Assembly (NCBI RefSeq): GCF_000018585.1
Contig: NC_009976.1
Span: 186,001 to 250,000, forward strand
Direction: 5' to 3'
DNA length: 64,000 nt
Source: Prochlorococcus marinus str. MIT 9211
GTDB taxonomy: Bacteria; Cyanobacteriota; Cyanobacteriia; PCC-6307; Cyanobiaceae
Position numbers and translations under genes: made by a program. Shown here piece after piece: positions 19,050 to 28,923 of the stretch; within the stretch, counting starts at the first letter, position 1; the number at the start of each line of letters is the position of its first letter. The notes under the pieces are model-generated. The model worked only from the letters and a program-made list of their open reading frames with translations, was not told the origin of the DNA and searched no databases.

Positions 19050-19408
19050 TGCTTGTTTGGCAGGCAATGTAGTGAATGTAGTGTTTTTATCTTTGTCGAA
19101 ATTGAATACTTGGACTCATGAGGATCAATTAATATTATTGATTTATTTTCTTTGTTGCAAAGAAGACTTTCTTTTTTACAAGATTCAAAAAATTCAACCT
19201 TTCAATTGCTAGTTAGTTTTTAGTTATTGCTTTCAAAAATGATCAAGCCTTATCATTCTATGGACATTTGAACCTTTTTAACAAGGAATGCCCTCGAGGG
19301 GGACCTGGATGGTTGATTGCTATGGCCAGATGATTTCTCTGGCTGAGAGAAAAGCCATTAATAGATTTAACAGGTTATTCTCACAACGTTTAAATTTTCA
19401 AGGTACCC
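19050..19408 (+). other. intergenic leader upstream of pgk
   Basis: This stretch of about 350 bp separates the divergent rbgA and pgk genes and must hold both promoters. Visible structure lies near pgk: a palindrome CCCTCGAGGG at 19291-19300 and a stem GCCAGA/TCTGGC at 19325-19330/19338-19343. An AAGGA-preceded ATG at 19288 opens a 47-codon frame that runs out of frame into the pgk start, ending at 19431. I see no tRNA, known riboswitch motif or sigma-70 boxes I would defend. Confidence 0.5.
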
Positions 19409-20617
19409 ATGGCAAAGCGTTCTCTCTCTAGTCTCAGCGCAGAGGAGCTATGCGGTAAGCGAGTTTTTGTGAGAGTTGATTTCAATGTCCCAGTAAATGC
19501 TGAAGGTGATATAACTGATGACACAAGAATTCGTGCTGCTCTACCAACAATTAAAGATTTAATAGATAAAGGTGCGCGAGTTATCCTTTCTGCTCATTTC
19601 GGACGTCCCAAAGGCCAAGTTAATGATGCTATGCGACTTACTCCAGTTGCTCAAAGGTTGAGTGAATTATTAGGTCACACTGTTATTAAAACAGATAGTT
19701 GTATTGGGTCAGATGCTCAAGCAAAGGCTCAAAGCTTAAATAATGGAGATGTGATGCTTTTAGAAAATGTCCGATTTATTCAAGGCGAGGAAAAAAATGA
19801 CCCAGATTTTGCTAAAGAATTATCTGAGTTGGCAGAAGTTTACGTTAATGATGCTTTTGGAGCTGCTCATAGGGCCCATGCATCTACTGAAGGAGTAACG
19901 AAATTTCTTAGCCCTAATGTTGCAGGATATTTGATGGAGAAGGAGCTTCAGTATTTACAAGGTGCAATCGATTCACCAAAGAGACCCTTGGCTGCAATAG
20001 TTGGTGGGTCAAAAGTGAGTAGCAAGATTGGTGTACTGGAATCATTAATTGATAAATGTGACAAGGTTCTTATCGGTGGAGGTATGATCTTTACTTTCTA
20101 TAAAGCTAGAGGTTTATCTGTGGGGAAAAGCTTGGTTGAAGATGACAAGCTTGAACTTGCGAAAGCACTTGAAGAAAAGGCTAAATCAAAAGGTGTTGAG
20201 TTACTTTTGCCTACGGATGTTGTGTTGGCTGACAATTTCTCTCCAGATGCAAATAGTCAAATAGCTCAAATAAATTCTATCCCTGAAGGTTGGATGGGGC
20301 TAGACATTGGCCCTGATTCAGTAAAACTCTTTCAAGATGCTTTAGAGGATTGTCAGACAGTCATTTGGAATGGTCCTATGGGTGTTTTTGAATTTGATAA
20401 GTTTGCTAATGGTACAAACTCTATAGCAACTACTTTGTCTGTATTAAGTCAGAAAGGTTGTTGCACAATTATTGGTGGTGGCGATTCAGTTGCTGCTGTA
20501 GAAAAAGCAGGCTTGGCAGATAAAATGTCCCATATCTCTACAGGAGGTGGAGCTAGTCTTGAGTTGCTTGAGGGGAAAACACTTCCAGGTGTTGCAGCTC
20601 TAGATGAATTAGATTGA
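19409..20617 (+). CDS. pgk: phosphoglycerate kinase
   Basis: This 402-residue enzyme transfers phosphate between 1,3-bisphosphoglycerate and ADP/ATP, working in the Calvin cycle and glycolysis. Motifs are RVDFNVP with the substrate arginine, [30 protein letters not shown], the hinge WNGPMGVFE, and the nucleotide loop [12 protein letters not shown]. Length is standard. It has a long 5' leader and stands as a single gene, convergent with the next. Confidence 0.98.
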   Translation: MAKRSLSSLSAEELCGKRVFVRVDFNVPVNAEGDITDDTRIRAALPTIKDLIDKGARVILSAHFGRPKGQVNDAMRLTPVAQRLSELLGHTVIKTDSCIGSDAQAKAQSLNNGDVMLLENVRFIQGEEKNDPDFAKELSELAEVYVNDAFGAAHRAHASTEGVTKFLSPNVAGYLMEKELQYLQGAIDSPKRPLAAIVGGSKVSSKIGVLESLIDKCDKVLIGGGMIFTFYKARGLSVGKSLVEDDKLELAKALEEKAKSKGVELLLPTDVVLADNFSPDANSQIAQINSIPEGWMGLDIGPDSVKLFQDALEDCQTVIWNGPMGVFEFDKFANGTNSIATTLSVLSQKGCCTIIGGGDSVAAVEKAGLADKMSHISTGGGASLELLEGKTLPGVAALDELD

Positions 20618-20662
20618 TTGAATATCAGTAAAGAGATTCTCTATAGAAAAAATAACAATCCT

Positions 20663-21406
20663 TTAAGGGATTAGCTCATCTGGATTAGATACTATCTTTA
20701 CTCTTTTAGTGATTGCTATAAGCCCATCTGGGTGGGCTATTAGAGCTGCCCATTGTTGAATACCAGGATTGAGAGGTGATTGTGCTGATTTAAACAATCC
20801 TCCTGACTCGGTAGGCATTAGAGGCATCTGAGGGAATTCTTCGTTAGTTATTCTGCCAGGTTCAATGGCTATTAACCCACCGGCAATAATTCCATCTTTT
20901 AGAGGCTTCTCAAGAATAATGTCGATATCATAGTTGGTGCCTGTGAGGACTATGTCTGGAATGTTTAGACTTATCTGCAGAGGACTTTTTAGTGCTCGTA
21001 AGATTGAGTACTCACTTAGAATTTCTTTCCTAATAATTCGATTTCCTTCTTTAGTAAAAGCCAATTTCTGCTTAGCCTCTAACAAGTATGTTTGATTATT
21101 TAATTTTTTTTCAGACCGAATGGATAGATTAAGAGATTCTCGATTATCTTTTAATTTTTTTCCTGGCTTGATAGTCCACTCTGCATTTGGGAATCTTTTG
21201 AGAAAATCCTGATACTCTTGCTTTAAAGTGATAGCGATATCTGTTGACATTAGAGTTTCCCAACCCGAGGTATTTCGGCTATTGAAAGATTTCTCGAGTT
21301 CGCGACTGAGTGTTTTTATATCTATTTCTCTGGAGTATGTTTGGCTTGTGAATGCGACCATGAGCAGAATGACTGAACTGACGCAAAATCTGATGAGATG
21401 CTCCAC
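20663..21406 (-). CDS. conserved exported protein of unknown function
   Basis: This 247-residue protein has a clear N-terminal signal segment (hydrophobic residues 9-22, ending near TYSRE). The mature part mixes beta-strand-rich and Lys/Glu-rich stretches, with NSRNTSGWETLMSTDI resembling the start of an NTF2-like fold, though I cannot confirm that. No catalytic motif is visible. It lies between convergent pgk and divergent murG. I recognise it only as the type of secreted hypothetical protein common in picocyanobacteria. Confidence 0.6.
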   Translation of the reverse strand: MEHLIRFCVSSVILLMVAFTSQTYSREIDIKTLSRELEKSFNSRNTSGWETLMSTDIAITLKQEYQDFLKRFPNAEWTIKPGKKLKDNRESLNLSIRSEKKLNNQTYLLEAKQKLAFTKEGNRIIRKEILSEYSILRALKSPLQISLNIPDIVLTGTNYDIDIILEKPLKDGIIAGGLIAIEPGRITNEEFPQMPLMPTESGGLFKSAQSPLNPGIQQWAALIAHPDGLIAITKRVKIVSNPDELIP

Positions 21407-21465
21407 CTAGGAATTTTTCTTATTACGTATAACTTTAAGCGTAGGTATGAATAGCAATTATTTCT

Positions 21466-22533
21466 ATGTCCTGTCTTTTGATCGCAGCAAGTGGAACCGG
21501 TGGTCATCTCTTTCCAGCTCTCGCTGTTGCAGAGGCCTTGCCTGAGTCGTGGAAAGTTAGTTGGCTAGGAGTCTCTGACCGCCTAGAGTCGAGTTTGATA
21601 CCTAAAAAGTATCAATTATCAACTATTGGGGTTGAAGGGGTACAAAGTCGTGGAATTAAGAGAATCGTTCAAATTTTCAAATTACTCGCAGCAACTGGAT
21701 CAGTAATTTGCCTGATTAGAAGGAATCGAATTCAAATAGTTTTGACAACAGGTGGTTATATTGCTGTCCCAGCAGTACTTGCAGCAAAACTCACTGGCAA
21801 AAAAGTTATTCTTCATGAATCAAATGCTATTCCAGGGAAAGCGACTAGATTGTTAGGCCGATTATGCGACAAAGTTGCATTAGGCTGGCCCCCTGCAAAA
21901 AAAAAATTGCCAGGGTGCAAAGTGACTGTGACTGGAACTCCAGTTAGAAAATCTTTCTTGATGAAAAATAAATTACCTTCATGGGCTCCTTCTGGACCTG
22001 GACCTTTAATTGTTGTAATAGGCGGTAGTCAGGGTGCGGTTGGTTTAAATGATATGGTTAGAGCTGTCCTCCCGTTTTTACTTGATCAAGGTTGTCGAAT
22101 AGTTCATATAACGGGAAAGAATGCTCAGTCAAAAATTATTCATACGAATCTTGTTGAGCAACCATTTTCTGATGATATCCCAGGGCTGTTGCAAAATGCC
22201 GACCTTGTCATTAGTAGGTCTGGTGCTGGTGCCTTGAGTGAATTCGCAGTCTGCGAAGTCCCAGCGATTCTTGTGCCTTATCCCTATGCAGCAGATAACC
22301 ATCAAGAATGTAATGCTATATATGCATCACAATTTGGTGCTGCATTGATTGTGCATCAGCATGAGCCAGAGGGAAAGGCGTTAAGAAATGCACTGGAAAG
22401 GCTATTGAAAAAAAATCTTTCTCAAGCAGATACAGTTGAGAACTTACTTAATTTGATGAGAAAAGGCATGGCAAAGATGGCAGTTAGAGACGCTCACATT
22501 CATTTGATGTCTCTATTAAAGGAAGCTAGTTAA
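21466..22533 (+). CDS. murG: UDP-GlcNAc:lipid I N-acetylglucosaminyltransferase MurG
   Basis: This 355-residue GT-B glycosyltransferase has the N-terminal glycine loop [17 protein letters not shown], the [16 protein letters not shown] block, [15 protein letters not shown], the second-domain [11 protein letters not shown], and [11 protein letters not shown] that holds the UDP sugar. It makes lipid II at the cytoplasmic face of the membrane for peptidoglycan. It overlaps the convergent aminotransferase gene by 8 bp. Confidence 0.96.
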   Translation: MSCLLIAASGTGGHLFPALAVAEALPESWKVSWLGVSDRLESSLIPKKYQLSTIGVEGVQSRGIKRIVQIFKLLAATGSVICLIRRNRIQIVLTTGGYIAVPAVLAAKLTGKKVILHESNAIPGKATRLLGRLCDKVALGWPPAKKKLPGCKVTVTGTPVRKSFLMKNKLPSWAPSGPGPLIVVIGGSQGAVGLNDMVRAVLPFLLDQGCRIVHITGKNAQSKIIHTNLVEQPFSDDIPGLLQNADLVISRSGAGALSEFAVCEVPAILVPYPYAADNHQECNAIYASQFGAALIVHQHEPEGKALRNALERLLKKNLSQADTVENLLNLMRKGMAKMAVRDAHIHLMSLLKEAS

Positions 22534-23641
22534 TTACTTCCTTCATTGCATCCAAGATGCGCAGATTTTCATGTCGACTTTTTAAGCTAATTCGTAGCCA
22601 GTTAGCTCCTAGACCTTCAAAAGATTGACAATCTCTAAGTAAAATCTTTCTTTGCGCTAGCTGTTCGCGTAATAGACTTAGTGAATTGCTACTATGAATT
22701 AATTGGAAGTTAGTTGAAGATGGGTAAGATTTTATGCCATGAAGACCCTCAAGTTTTGAATGTAGCCAAGCCCCTTCATTTGATACCCATGATTGGACTT
22801 TCTGAATTTGCCTGTTCATTAATGTTTGGTTACTCATTAGCATTGTTCCTACAGCTATTGCAAGGCCATTCATTGGCCATGGATCTCTACATTTCTCCCA
22901 TTCATGTAATCTGTGCCTCGAACTAATCGCATACCCAACTCTTAAACCAGCTATTGAGAAAAGCTTAGTAAGACTTCTTATGACAATCAGATTTGAATGA
23001 CTAGTAATAAGAGGTATAAGTGATTGTTTGTCGCCGTTAGGAACTAGCGGTAAAAATGCTTCGTCACAGATCACTAGCCGATTAGATACAAGTAATTTTT
23101 CCAGAGAATTTCGACTCCATAATTGACCTGTTGGATTATGTGGATTCGTTACCCAAATCACGTTAGAGGATGTACTAATCGGAAATGATTGAGGGAAGAT
23201 AGAATCCCATGACAATGGCAGAGGAGTTTGCTTATAAAGGGAGTTCCAGCATTTTAAGGCGCGCTTATAGTCACTAAAACCTGGCGAAGGCAAGATACTT
23301 AGGCCATGCTTCGCAGCATCGCGAGCAGCCCATGTAATTAACTCTGCTGCTCCATTGCCAGGCAATACACAGGAGGGATCAATACCATGCCAAGTGCTGA
23401 TTACATCTCTTAGAGTTGTAAGACTTGGGTCTGGATAACTTGTGATATCCATTCCTTTAAGCGCATTGATAATACACTTTTTAATTTCTTTAGGAGGAGG
23501 GAAGGGAACTAATGATGCACTGGCATCTATTAGTTCATTTGGCTGGAATCCCAATCTTTTTGCTTCTTGGGCAATATTCCCTCCATGTTTAAAGAAATTT
23601 GAGACTTGTTGATGATTATCAATCTCAGCTTCTATATCCAT
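22526..23641 (-). CDS. cobC: CobC/CobD-like PLP aminotransferase (threonine-phosphate decarboxylase group)
   Basis: This 371-residue fold type I PLP protein has the opening [13 protein letters not shown], which is typical of L-threonine-O-3-phosphate decarboxylases of the cobalamin pathway, then [10 protein letters not shown], a CDEAFLP aspartate motif, and the lysine in [15 protein letters not shown]. Prochlorococcus makes pseudocobalamin, so a role in the nucleotide-loop aminopropanol arm is plausible. HisC-type activity cannot be excluded by reading alone. It overlaps the pyrD stop by 10 nt. Confidence 0.75.
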   Translation of the reverse strand: MDIEAEIDNHQQVSNFFKHGGNIAQEAKRLGFQPNELIDASASLVPFPPPKEIKKCIINALKGMDITSYPDPSLTTLRDVISTWHGIDPSCVLPGNGAAELITWAARDAAKHGLSILPSPGFSDYKRALKCWNSLYKQTPLPLSWDSIFPQSFPISTSSNVIWVTNPHNPTGQLWSRNSLEKLLVSNRLVICDEAFLPLVPNGDKQSLIPLITSHSNLIVIRSLTKLFSIAGLRVGYAISSRHRLHEWEKCRDPWPMNGLAIAVGTMLMSNQTLMNRQIQKVQSWVSNEGAWLHSKLEGLHGIKSYPSSTNFQLIHSSNSLSLLREQLAQRKILLRDCQSFEGLGANWLRISLKSRHENLRILDAMKEVIN

Positions 23642-24810
23642 GGTGCATTACTCCCTATAGCTTCAGTGATATTTCGAAACCCATGCTGATCTAGTTGGCT
23701 CGACAATCCATCTAAAATTAAAGGTACCAGTGTCGGCCCTTGAAAAATCCAGCCTGTATATATCTGAAGAAGAGTAGCACCGGCACTAATACGTTCCCAA
23801 GCATGTTGTGGAGAGTTGATACCACCAACTCCTATAAGTGGTAGGTTTTCACCAGCTGACTCTCGAAGTAGTTTTATAACCTCTATGGCTCTTTTGTTTA
23901 GTGGAGCCCCACTCAAACCACCGACTTCATTTCCTAGAGTTAATCCAGTTTGTGAAATAACTCTATTTCCTAATCCTAATCTATCAACACTAGTATTGAT
24001 AGCAATTATCCCTGCTAAACCTTCTTCGTAAGCTAGCTTTGCTAAGTCACTAATTGCATGGTCTTCTAGATCCGGTGAAATTTTTACAAGTAATGGTGGA
24101 CAACTACGTAGTCGTCGTAGACGTTCGATTAAGCGTCGTAATTGTTTCGGGTCTTGTAACTTCCTTAGACCTGGGGTATTAGGAGAGCTGACATTTATGA
24201 CAGCATAATCGGCCAAGGGAGCTAGTAATTCAAGAGATGCAGCATAGTCATCGGCTGCTTGCTCTAGTGAGCAGATTTTCGACTTTCCAAAGTTGATTCC
24301 AAGTACTGCAGGTCTTTGCCCTCGAGCAGAAATCTTTTGCTTTTCTAATGTACTTCGCATGATAATGGCGCCGTTATTGTTAAAACCCATGCGATTTAAA
24401 GCTGCTTGTTCCTTTGCTAGCCGGAACAAACGTGGTTTTGGATTCCCTTGCTGAGGATGCCAAGTGACGGTGCCGAGTTCTGCAAACCCAAAACCAAAAT
24501 AATGCCAAATACCCGCTGCAATAGCATTCTTATCAAAACCTGCTGCTAGGCCTATAGGGTTATCAAAATTACAACCAAATAACTTTTGCGTTAATCTTGG
24601 GTCACTCCTTTGAAGTTCTTTGCCTACTTGAGCTAATAACCCGGAAAAGCCTGGCCATTGTCTATAAATGGAGACTTGTCCAAGCGTATTGAGTGCAAAG
24701 TTTGTTAGTTGTTCGGCATCAATCCCTTCATCTTCTGAAAGGATTGGCGAAAGGAATCGTTGATATACGGATTTGATTGACAGAAATTTAGACTCTGATG
24801 GATGTGCCAT
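23632..24810 (-). CDS. pyrD: dihydroorotate dehydrogenase (quinone), class 2
   Basis: This 392-residue FMN enzyme oxidises dihydroorotate in pyrimidine synthesis and passes electrons to membrane quinone. Class 2 features are the N-terminal quinone-tunnel extension, [51 protein letters not shown] with the catalytic serine, and [18 protein letters not shown]. It lies downstream of rnhA (14-bp gap) and overlaps the next gene. Confidence 0.95.
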   Translation of the reverse strand: MAHPSESKFLSIKSVYQRFLSPILSEDEGIDAEQLTNFALNTLGQVSIYRQWPGFSGLLAQVGKELQRSDPRLTQKLFGCNFDNPIGLAAGFDKNAIAAGIWHYFGFGFAELGTVTWHPQQGNPKPRLFRLAKEQAALNRMGFNNNGAIIMRSTLEKQKISARGQRPAVLGINFGKSKICSLEQAADDYAASLELLAPLADYAVINVSSPNTPGLRKLQDPKQLRRLIERLRRLRSCPPLLVKISPDLEDHAISDLAKLAYEEGLAGIIAINTSVDRLGLGNRVISQTGLTLGNEVGGLSGAPLNKRAIEVIKLLRESAGENLPLIGVGGINSPQHAWERISAGATLLQIYTGWIFQGPTLVPLILDGLSSQLDQHGFRNITEAIGSNAPWI

Positions 24811-24824
24811 CTTTCACACCTCTC

Positions 24825-25295
24825 TCAGTTGAGTTGTATCGCAAGATTTTTTGAAAAGCTTACAGCGATCTTGTCTACTCTGTCATTGTCATGGTCACCA
24901 CTATGACCTTTAACATATTCAAGGCTTACACCTGTGAGACGCTCTTTGTCTAAAGTCTCCCACAGATCTTTGTTGAGAACAGGTTTGCCTGAGGAAGTTT
25001 TCCATCCTTTTTTTTTCCATCCTATAATCCATTTCCCTAGGCCATCTATTAGATACTTGCTATCTGTTCTGATCGTTAACCTTGGGTGAAGAGGTAGATC
25101 TTTTAGTCTTCTCATTATTTCAAGAGCTGCTTGTAATTCCATTCGATTGTTGGTGGTTTGCTGTTCAAATCCACCAAATTCTTTAGTAGTGCCATCTTCA
25201 AAACGGATCAGAGCACCCCAACCTCCTGGGCCAGGATTGCCACTACAGGCACCATCCGTGGCTGCCGCTATAACCAGCCCATGATTAGTAGTCAT
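24825..25295 (-). CDS. rnhA: ribonuclease HI
   Basis: This 156-residue enzyme cleaves RNA in RNA-DNA hybrids. The four acidic catalytic residues can be placed: Asp in [16 protein letters not shown], Glu in [11 protein letters not shown], Asp in [10 protein letters not shown], and Asp in the [13 protein letters not shown] region. I place the start at ATG 25295. The frame continues upstream to 25340, but those codons overlay the rplL terminator hairpin and would add residues absent from the family. Confidence 0.93.
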   Translation of the reverse strand: MTTNHGLVIAAATDGACSGNPGPGGWGALIRFEDGTTKEFGGFEQQTTNNRMELQAALEIMRRLKDLPLHPRLTIRTDSKYLIDGLGKWIIGWKKKGWKTSSGKPVLNKDLWETLDKERLTGVSLEYVKGHSGDHDNDRVDKIAVSFSKNLAIQLN

Positions 25296-25327
25296 TAGAA
25301 AAAAATAGCCGGCCATTGAGACCGGCT
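25296..25327 (-). terminator. rho-independent terminator of the rplJ-rplL unit
   Basis: Read on the minus strand, AGCCGG (25327-25322) pairs with CCGGCT (25312-25307) around a 9-nt loop, followed by ATTTTTTTCT. It lies 38 bp past the rplL stop and directly before the rnhA start codon, so it separates the highly expressed ribosomal operon from rnhA. Confidence 0.9.
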
Positions 25328-25364
25328 TGAAAATAGCCAAAAGATCGGAGTGATGAAAAAAAAA

Positions 25365-25763
25365 TTATTTAAGAGTTACTTTTCCTCCGACCGCTTCAAT
25401 AGCTTTTTTCAATGCTTCTGCATCTTCCTTGCTAGCACCTTCTTTAATTGTTTTAGGTGCAGCTTCGACCATTGCTTTTGCTTCTCCAAGACCTAGCCCT
25501 GTGGCATTACGTACTTCCTTTAAAACTTTGATCTTTGCAGCCGCATCAAAGCTTTCAAGTATTACGTCAAATTCAGTCTTTTCTTCAGCTGCTTCACCAG
25601 CAGCTGAAGCACCACCACCAGCTCCAGGAGCTGCCATTACCACACCTGCAGAAGCTGCTGCTGAAACACCAAAGGCTTCTTCGATTTGCTTGACAAGCTC
25701 AGAAGCTTCAAGCAATGAGAGGCTTTTAAGGGAATCAAGAATTTCGTCGGTTTTTTTAGACAT
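25365..25763 (-). CDS. rplL: 50S ribosomal protein L7/L12
   Basis: This 132-residue stalk protein has an N-terminal dimerisation region ([20 protein letters not shown]), an Ala/Gly-rich hinge at about residues 33-62, and the C-terminal factor-binding domain with [20 protein letters not shown] and GGKVTLK at the end. It recruits translation GTPases. It follows rplJ by 53 bp in the same unit. Confidence 0.98.
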   Translation of the reverse strand: MSKKTDEILDSLKSLSLLEASELVKQIEEAFGVSAAASAGVVMAAPGAGGGASAAGEAAEEKTEFDVILESFDAAAKIKVLKEVRNATGLGLGEAKAMVEAAPKTIKEGASKEDAEALKKAIEAVGGKVTLK

Positions 25764-25816
25764 GGTTTGAATTGATCAATTATTGAGAGAGAAAAAGGAT
25801 TAAAAAGTTGGTGAAA

Positions 25817-26344
25817 TTAATTTTCACCACTATCAGCATGCTGCTTAAGAGATCTTGCAAGACCAGAAGGAACCTCATTAATTCCAACTGCCATTTTTGT
25901 GGCTATGGAGTTTAATGCACCTGCAATTTGTGCCATTAAAACTTCTTTTGTAGGAAGGTTGGCAATTGCCTTGATTTCATCCTGCGATAAGAGCTTGCCT
26001 TCAAAAAGACCGCCTTTTGTTTTGGATTTTTTGGTTTCCTTTTGGAAAGCTTGAACTGCTTTCAAGGCACCACCTACATCGCCTTTTACAAGGACGAATG
26101 CATTGGTACCATTTAATAATGACTCCAGACTTGACCAAGAAGTATCACCATCAATTGCCTTGCGCATTAAGGTGTTTTTAGTCACCTTGCATATGCCACT
26201 GCTAGGCCCTAAGCGAGTCCGCAGATCAGACATTTCTTTGATGGTTAAACCTTGATAGTCAATGACCAGAGCCATTTCAGCTTGATCGAGGAGAGCTTTG
26301 AGCTCTTCGACAATTTGCTTTTTGCTCTCCAGCGTGCGGCCCAT
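25817..26344 (-). CDS. rplJ: 50S ribosomal protein L10
   Basis: This 175-residue protein anchors the L7/L12 stalk to 23S rRNA. Family blocks are [17 protein letters not shown] and [12 protein letters not shown], with the C-terminal stalk-binding helix at about residues 140-170. I use the ATG at 26344 ([10 protein letters not shown]); an in-frame start at 26359 would add five residues. It is preceded by the L10 leader, through which L10 or L10-L12 represses its own translation. Confidence 0.97.
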   Translation of the reverse strand: MGRTLESKKQIVEELKALLDQAEMALVIDYQGLTIKEMSDLRTRLGPSSGICKVTKNTLMRKAIDGDTSWSSLESLLNGTNAFVLVKGDVGGALKAVQAFQKETKKSKTKGGLFEGKLLSQDEIKAIANLPTKEVLMAQIAGALNSIATKMAVGINEVPSGLARSLKQHADSGEN

Positions 26345-26439
26345 AGTAATTGGATCCAATCAGGGGAAAAGCTAGACATACGGGCCTAACTATCTCTTTG
26401 AAGAGACGAGGGCGCTATCGATTAATCCAAGTAAGGGAA

Positions 26440-26560
26440 ATCGTTGCGTTTACCTCGGCAGGATTTATCTAAACTTTCGCATGAAATGCAAAAGTTTATT
26501 TAACCTGCTGTCTTTGGCCGGGCGCATGCCCGTTGGCATAAGCCAATTACATAAATAATA
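26440..26560 (-). promoter_or_regulatory. L10 leader (autoregulatory RNA of rplJ-rplL)
   Basis: On the minus strand GCCAAAGACAGCAGG (26518-26504) is followed about 40 nt later by CCTGCCGAGG (26462-26453). This is the characteristic paired core of the bacterial L10 leader, closing over a hairpin with CTTTTGCAT/ATGCGAAAG arms. Two tandem hairpins precede it: TTGGC-TTAT-GCCAA and CGGGC-ATGC-GCCCG. It lies between rplA and rplJ, the usual place. Outer boundaries are approximate. Confidence 0.85.
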
Positions 26561-26573
26561 TCAAAAAGGCTAT

Positions 26574-27278
26574 TTATTCTTGGGAAATATCTTGTAATGC
26601 AGCGATGTCCACTTCTATCGAAGGCCCCATAGTAGAAGTTATATAAAGGGTTTTCCAGAAACGACCTTTTGCCCCACTGGGTTTGTTTCTATCAATTGTT
26701 TCTTGAAGTGTCTTGAGATTTTCCAATAGCGCGTCTGCGTTAAAGCTTGCTTTCCCAAAGCGAACATGAATAATTCCAGCTTTATCTGCCCTGAATTCAA
26801 GTTTTCCAGCTTTGAACTCTTTAATGGCTCCTACAAGGTCAGCTGTTACTGTTCCAGTTTTTGGATTTGGCATTAAACCACGAGGTCCAAGAACTCTGCC
26901 TAATTTTGCAACTTTAGGCATCATGTCTGGAGTGGCAATAAGTAGATCAAAGCCCATTTCTCCTTTACTAATGGAGTCTACTAATTCTTCTTCTCCAGCT
27001 AAATCAGCCCCAGCGGATTTGGCTTCAGCAACTTTTTCGCCCCTTGCTATAACAGCAATTCGTATTGTTTGACCAGTCCCATTAGGGAGTGTGACTGTTG
27101 TTCTAATTTGCTGATCAGTATATTTCGGATCAATTCCTAGACGTACATGGGCTTCGATAGTTTCATCGAACTTCGCGGTTGAGCTTTCTTTTACAAGATT
27201 AATAGCTTCAAGTGGTGGATATGCTCTGTCTTCAATTTTTGAAGAGAGGCTAGCCATTCTTTTTGAAATTTTAGTCAT
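26574..27278 (-). CDS. rplA: 50S ribosomal protein L1
   Basis: This 234-residue protein forms the mobile L1 stalk near the E site. Conserved segments are [17 protein letters not shown], the [20 protein letters not shown] strand, [16 protein letters not shown], and TITSTMGP-like residues at the end. It is co-transcribed after rplK (80-bp gap). In many bacteria L1 represses the L11-L1 mRNA; I could not identify that target site with confidence here. Confidence 0.97.
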   Translation of the reverse strand: MTKISKRMASLSSKIEDRAYPPLEAINLVKESSTAKFDETIEAHVRLGIDPKYTDQQIRTTVTLPNGTGQTIRIAVIARGEKVAEAKSAGADLAGEEELVDSISKGEMGFDLLIATPDMMPKVAKLGRVLGPRGLMPNPKTGTVTADLVGAIKEFKAGKLEFRADKAGIIHVRFGKASFNADALLENLKTLQETIDRNKPSGAKGRFWKTLYITSTMGPSIEVDIAALQDISQE

Positions 27279-27358
27279 AGATACTTGGGGTACTGGCGAC
27301 TAATAGGTCTCCCCCTTGATGGGTTAATTGTTCAAATTTGAATTTGATAAAACAAAGC

Positions 27359-27784
27359 TTAGTCCTTTACGGAAACGCCCATGTTTCGGGCTGTTCCTTC
27401 TATGACTCGCATTGCCGACTCAATGTTACTGCAATTGAGATCCGGTAATTTCGTTTTAGCGATTTCTTCAAGCTGAGCACGATTAATAGTACCTACTTGA
27501 CCTTTAGCTGAATCACCAGAGCCTTTTTCAATGCCTGCAGCTTTTGTGATTAATACAGATGCAGGAGGAGTTTTTGTGATGAAAGTAAAACTTCGATCTT
27601 CAAAAACGGATATTTCAACAGGAATCACAAAGCCTGCTTTGTCTTGGGTCTTTGCGTTGTATTCCTTGCAGAACGCCATGATATTTACACCATGCTGACC
27701 TAATGCAGGGCCTACAGGGGGCGCAGGATTGGCTTTACCAGCTTGGAGTGCCAATTTGATCACAGCTACAATTTTTTTGGCCAT
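27359..27784 (-). CDS. rplK: 50S ribosomal protein L11
   Basis: This 141-residue protein of the GTPase-associated centre has an N-terminal [20 protein letters not shown] block that binds factors and thiopeptides. Its C-terminal RNA-binding half has [20 protein letters not shown] and the closing [12 protein letters not shown]. Its role in the stringent response links it to the rel gene in this window. It lies 100 bp downstream of nusG. Confidence 0.98.
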   Translation of the reverse strand: MAKKIVAVIKLALQAGKANPAPPVGPALGQHGVNIMAFCKEYNAKTQDKAGFVIPVEISVFEDRSFTFITKTPPASVLITKAAGIEKGSGDSAKGQVGTINRAQLEEIAKTKLPDLNCSNIESAMRVIEGTARNMGVSVKD

Positions 27785-27884
27785 CTTCAGGAAATTTGAT
27801 TCTGAGTTAAAGGACAGGTTTTTAAGGCTTTTGCAAACTTACTTCCTTGAGGTCTATCAAGTTAATAATAGAAAAAGAAGTTTG

Positions 27885-28544
27885 TTAGTTTTGTTTGTTG
27901 ATTTGTGAGAATTCAAGCTCAACAGGAGTTTCCCTTCCAAAGATAGATAGTAGAGCTTTTAACTTGTTTCTTTCGCCAGAGACTTCAATCACCTCTCCTT
28001 GGAAGTCTTTAAATGGTCCAGAAGTTACCAGGATCTGATCCCCTTCAGATAGATCAAGCTTAACTACTGTTTTCTTCTCTGATGTCCGTTTAAAGATCCT
28101 ATTGACCTCTTCTCGACTCAATGGCCTTGGCTTGATATGGCCTCTACCTCTGCCGGTAGGGCGACGATCTTCTGCTCCTACAAAATTAATTACATTTGGA
28201 GTGCTTCTAACAGCCATCATTGTGTCTTCATCAAGGACCATACGTACAAGTACATAGCCAGGAAATACTTTTTCTTCTGTTGATTGTCTGGATCCGTCTT
28301 TCTTTAATTTGACTGCAGGAGTTTGAGGAATCTCAATTTCCAGGATTCGATTGCTTACTCCTAGAGTCACCGCTCTTTGCTCAAGGGTCGCTTTGACTTT
28401 TTTTTCACAACTAGAAGCCACTTGAACTGCATACCAACGAGCAATGGTGGTTTTAGCGAGAATAGTGCCTTCCTCCCCACTGTTTTGAGAAGTCAAGTCA
28501 AGTAATTGTGATGACTCTTGGGGTGTGGAATCAAGCTCTGTCAC
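27885..28544 (-). CDS. nusG: transcription termination/antitermination factor NusG
   Basis: This 219-residue protein has an NGN domain (RWYAVQVASSCEKKVKATLE through GYVLVRMVLDEDTMMAVRST) and a C-terminal KOW domain (GDQILVTSGPFKDFQGEV). It binds RNA polymerase and can connect it to the ribosome. A variable 30-residue acidic N-terminal extension is typical of cyanobacteria. The start is GTG at 28544. It follows secE by 53 bp. Confidence 0.96.
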   Translation of the reverse strand: MTELDSTPQESSQLLDLTSQNSGEEGTILAKTTIARWYAVQVASSCEKKVKATLEQRAVTLGVSNRILEIEIPQTPAVKLKKDGSRQSTEEKVFPGYVLVRMVLDEDTMMAVRSTPNVINFVGAEDRRPTGRGRGHIKPRPLSREEVNRIFKRTSEKKTVVKLDLSEGDQILVTSGPFKDFQGEVIEVSGERNKLKALLSIFGRETPVELEFSQINKQN

Positions 28545-28597
28545 TGTTGAAATAGATCGGTAAAGGAGATTTGTAGGGGGTGTTGAAAATTACTGTT

Positions 28598-28840
28598 TCA
28601 ACGGAAAATATGTGATGCACCCCAACCATAAAAACGACTGACAGCTGCAATTGCTGCTGCAGATAGGGTGACCATTAATATTACAGCTATTGATTCACTA
28701 AATAGCTGTTGGCGAGTTGGCCAAACAACTAGTTTTAGTTCATCAATAGTTGAGCCAAGAAAACCTTTTTTCGGTGAAGGGTCTTCTTCATTGGGAGGTG
28801 AAACGGAATCTGAGGACTCGTTAGAAGATGAGCTTGTCAC
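28598..28840 (-). CDS. secE: preprotein translocase subunit SecE
   Basis: This 80-residue protein has a charged N-terminal region, the conserved amphipathic helix ELKLVVWPTRQQLFSESI, and one transmembrane segment at about residues 50-68. With SecY and SecG it forms the membrane channel for protein export into thylakoid and plasma membranes. The secE-nusG-rplK-rplA-rplJ-rplL order is the widespread bacterial one. Confidence 0.95.
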   Translation of the reverse strand: MTSSSSNESSDSVSPPNEEDPSPKKGFLGSTIDELKLVVWPTRQQLFSESIAVILMVTLSAAAIAAVSRFYGWGASHIFR

Positions 28841-28923
28841 TTTTGGGTTTTAGGTTGAAGATTGTGCAACAGCACTGACCTTCAAATTCTTTATAGTTAT
28901 TAGATTAATCGATAATCACTCTT

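Noticed and set aside
27279-27358. L1 repressor-binding site before rplA
   Set aside because: A GGGG...CCCC pairing can be drawn on the minus strand, but I could not match it to the known L1 site with any confidence.
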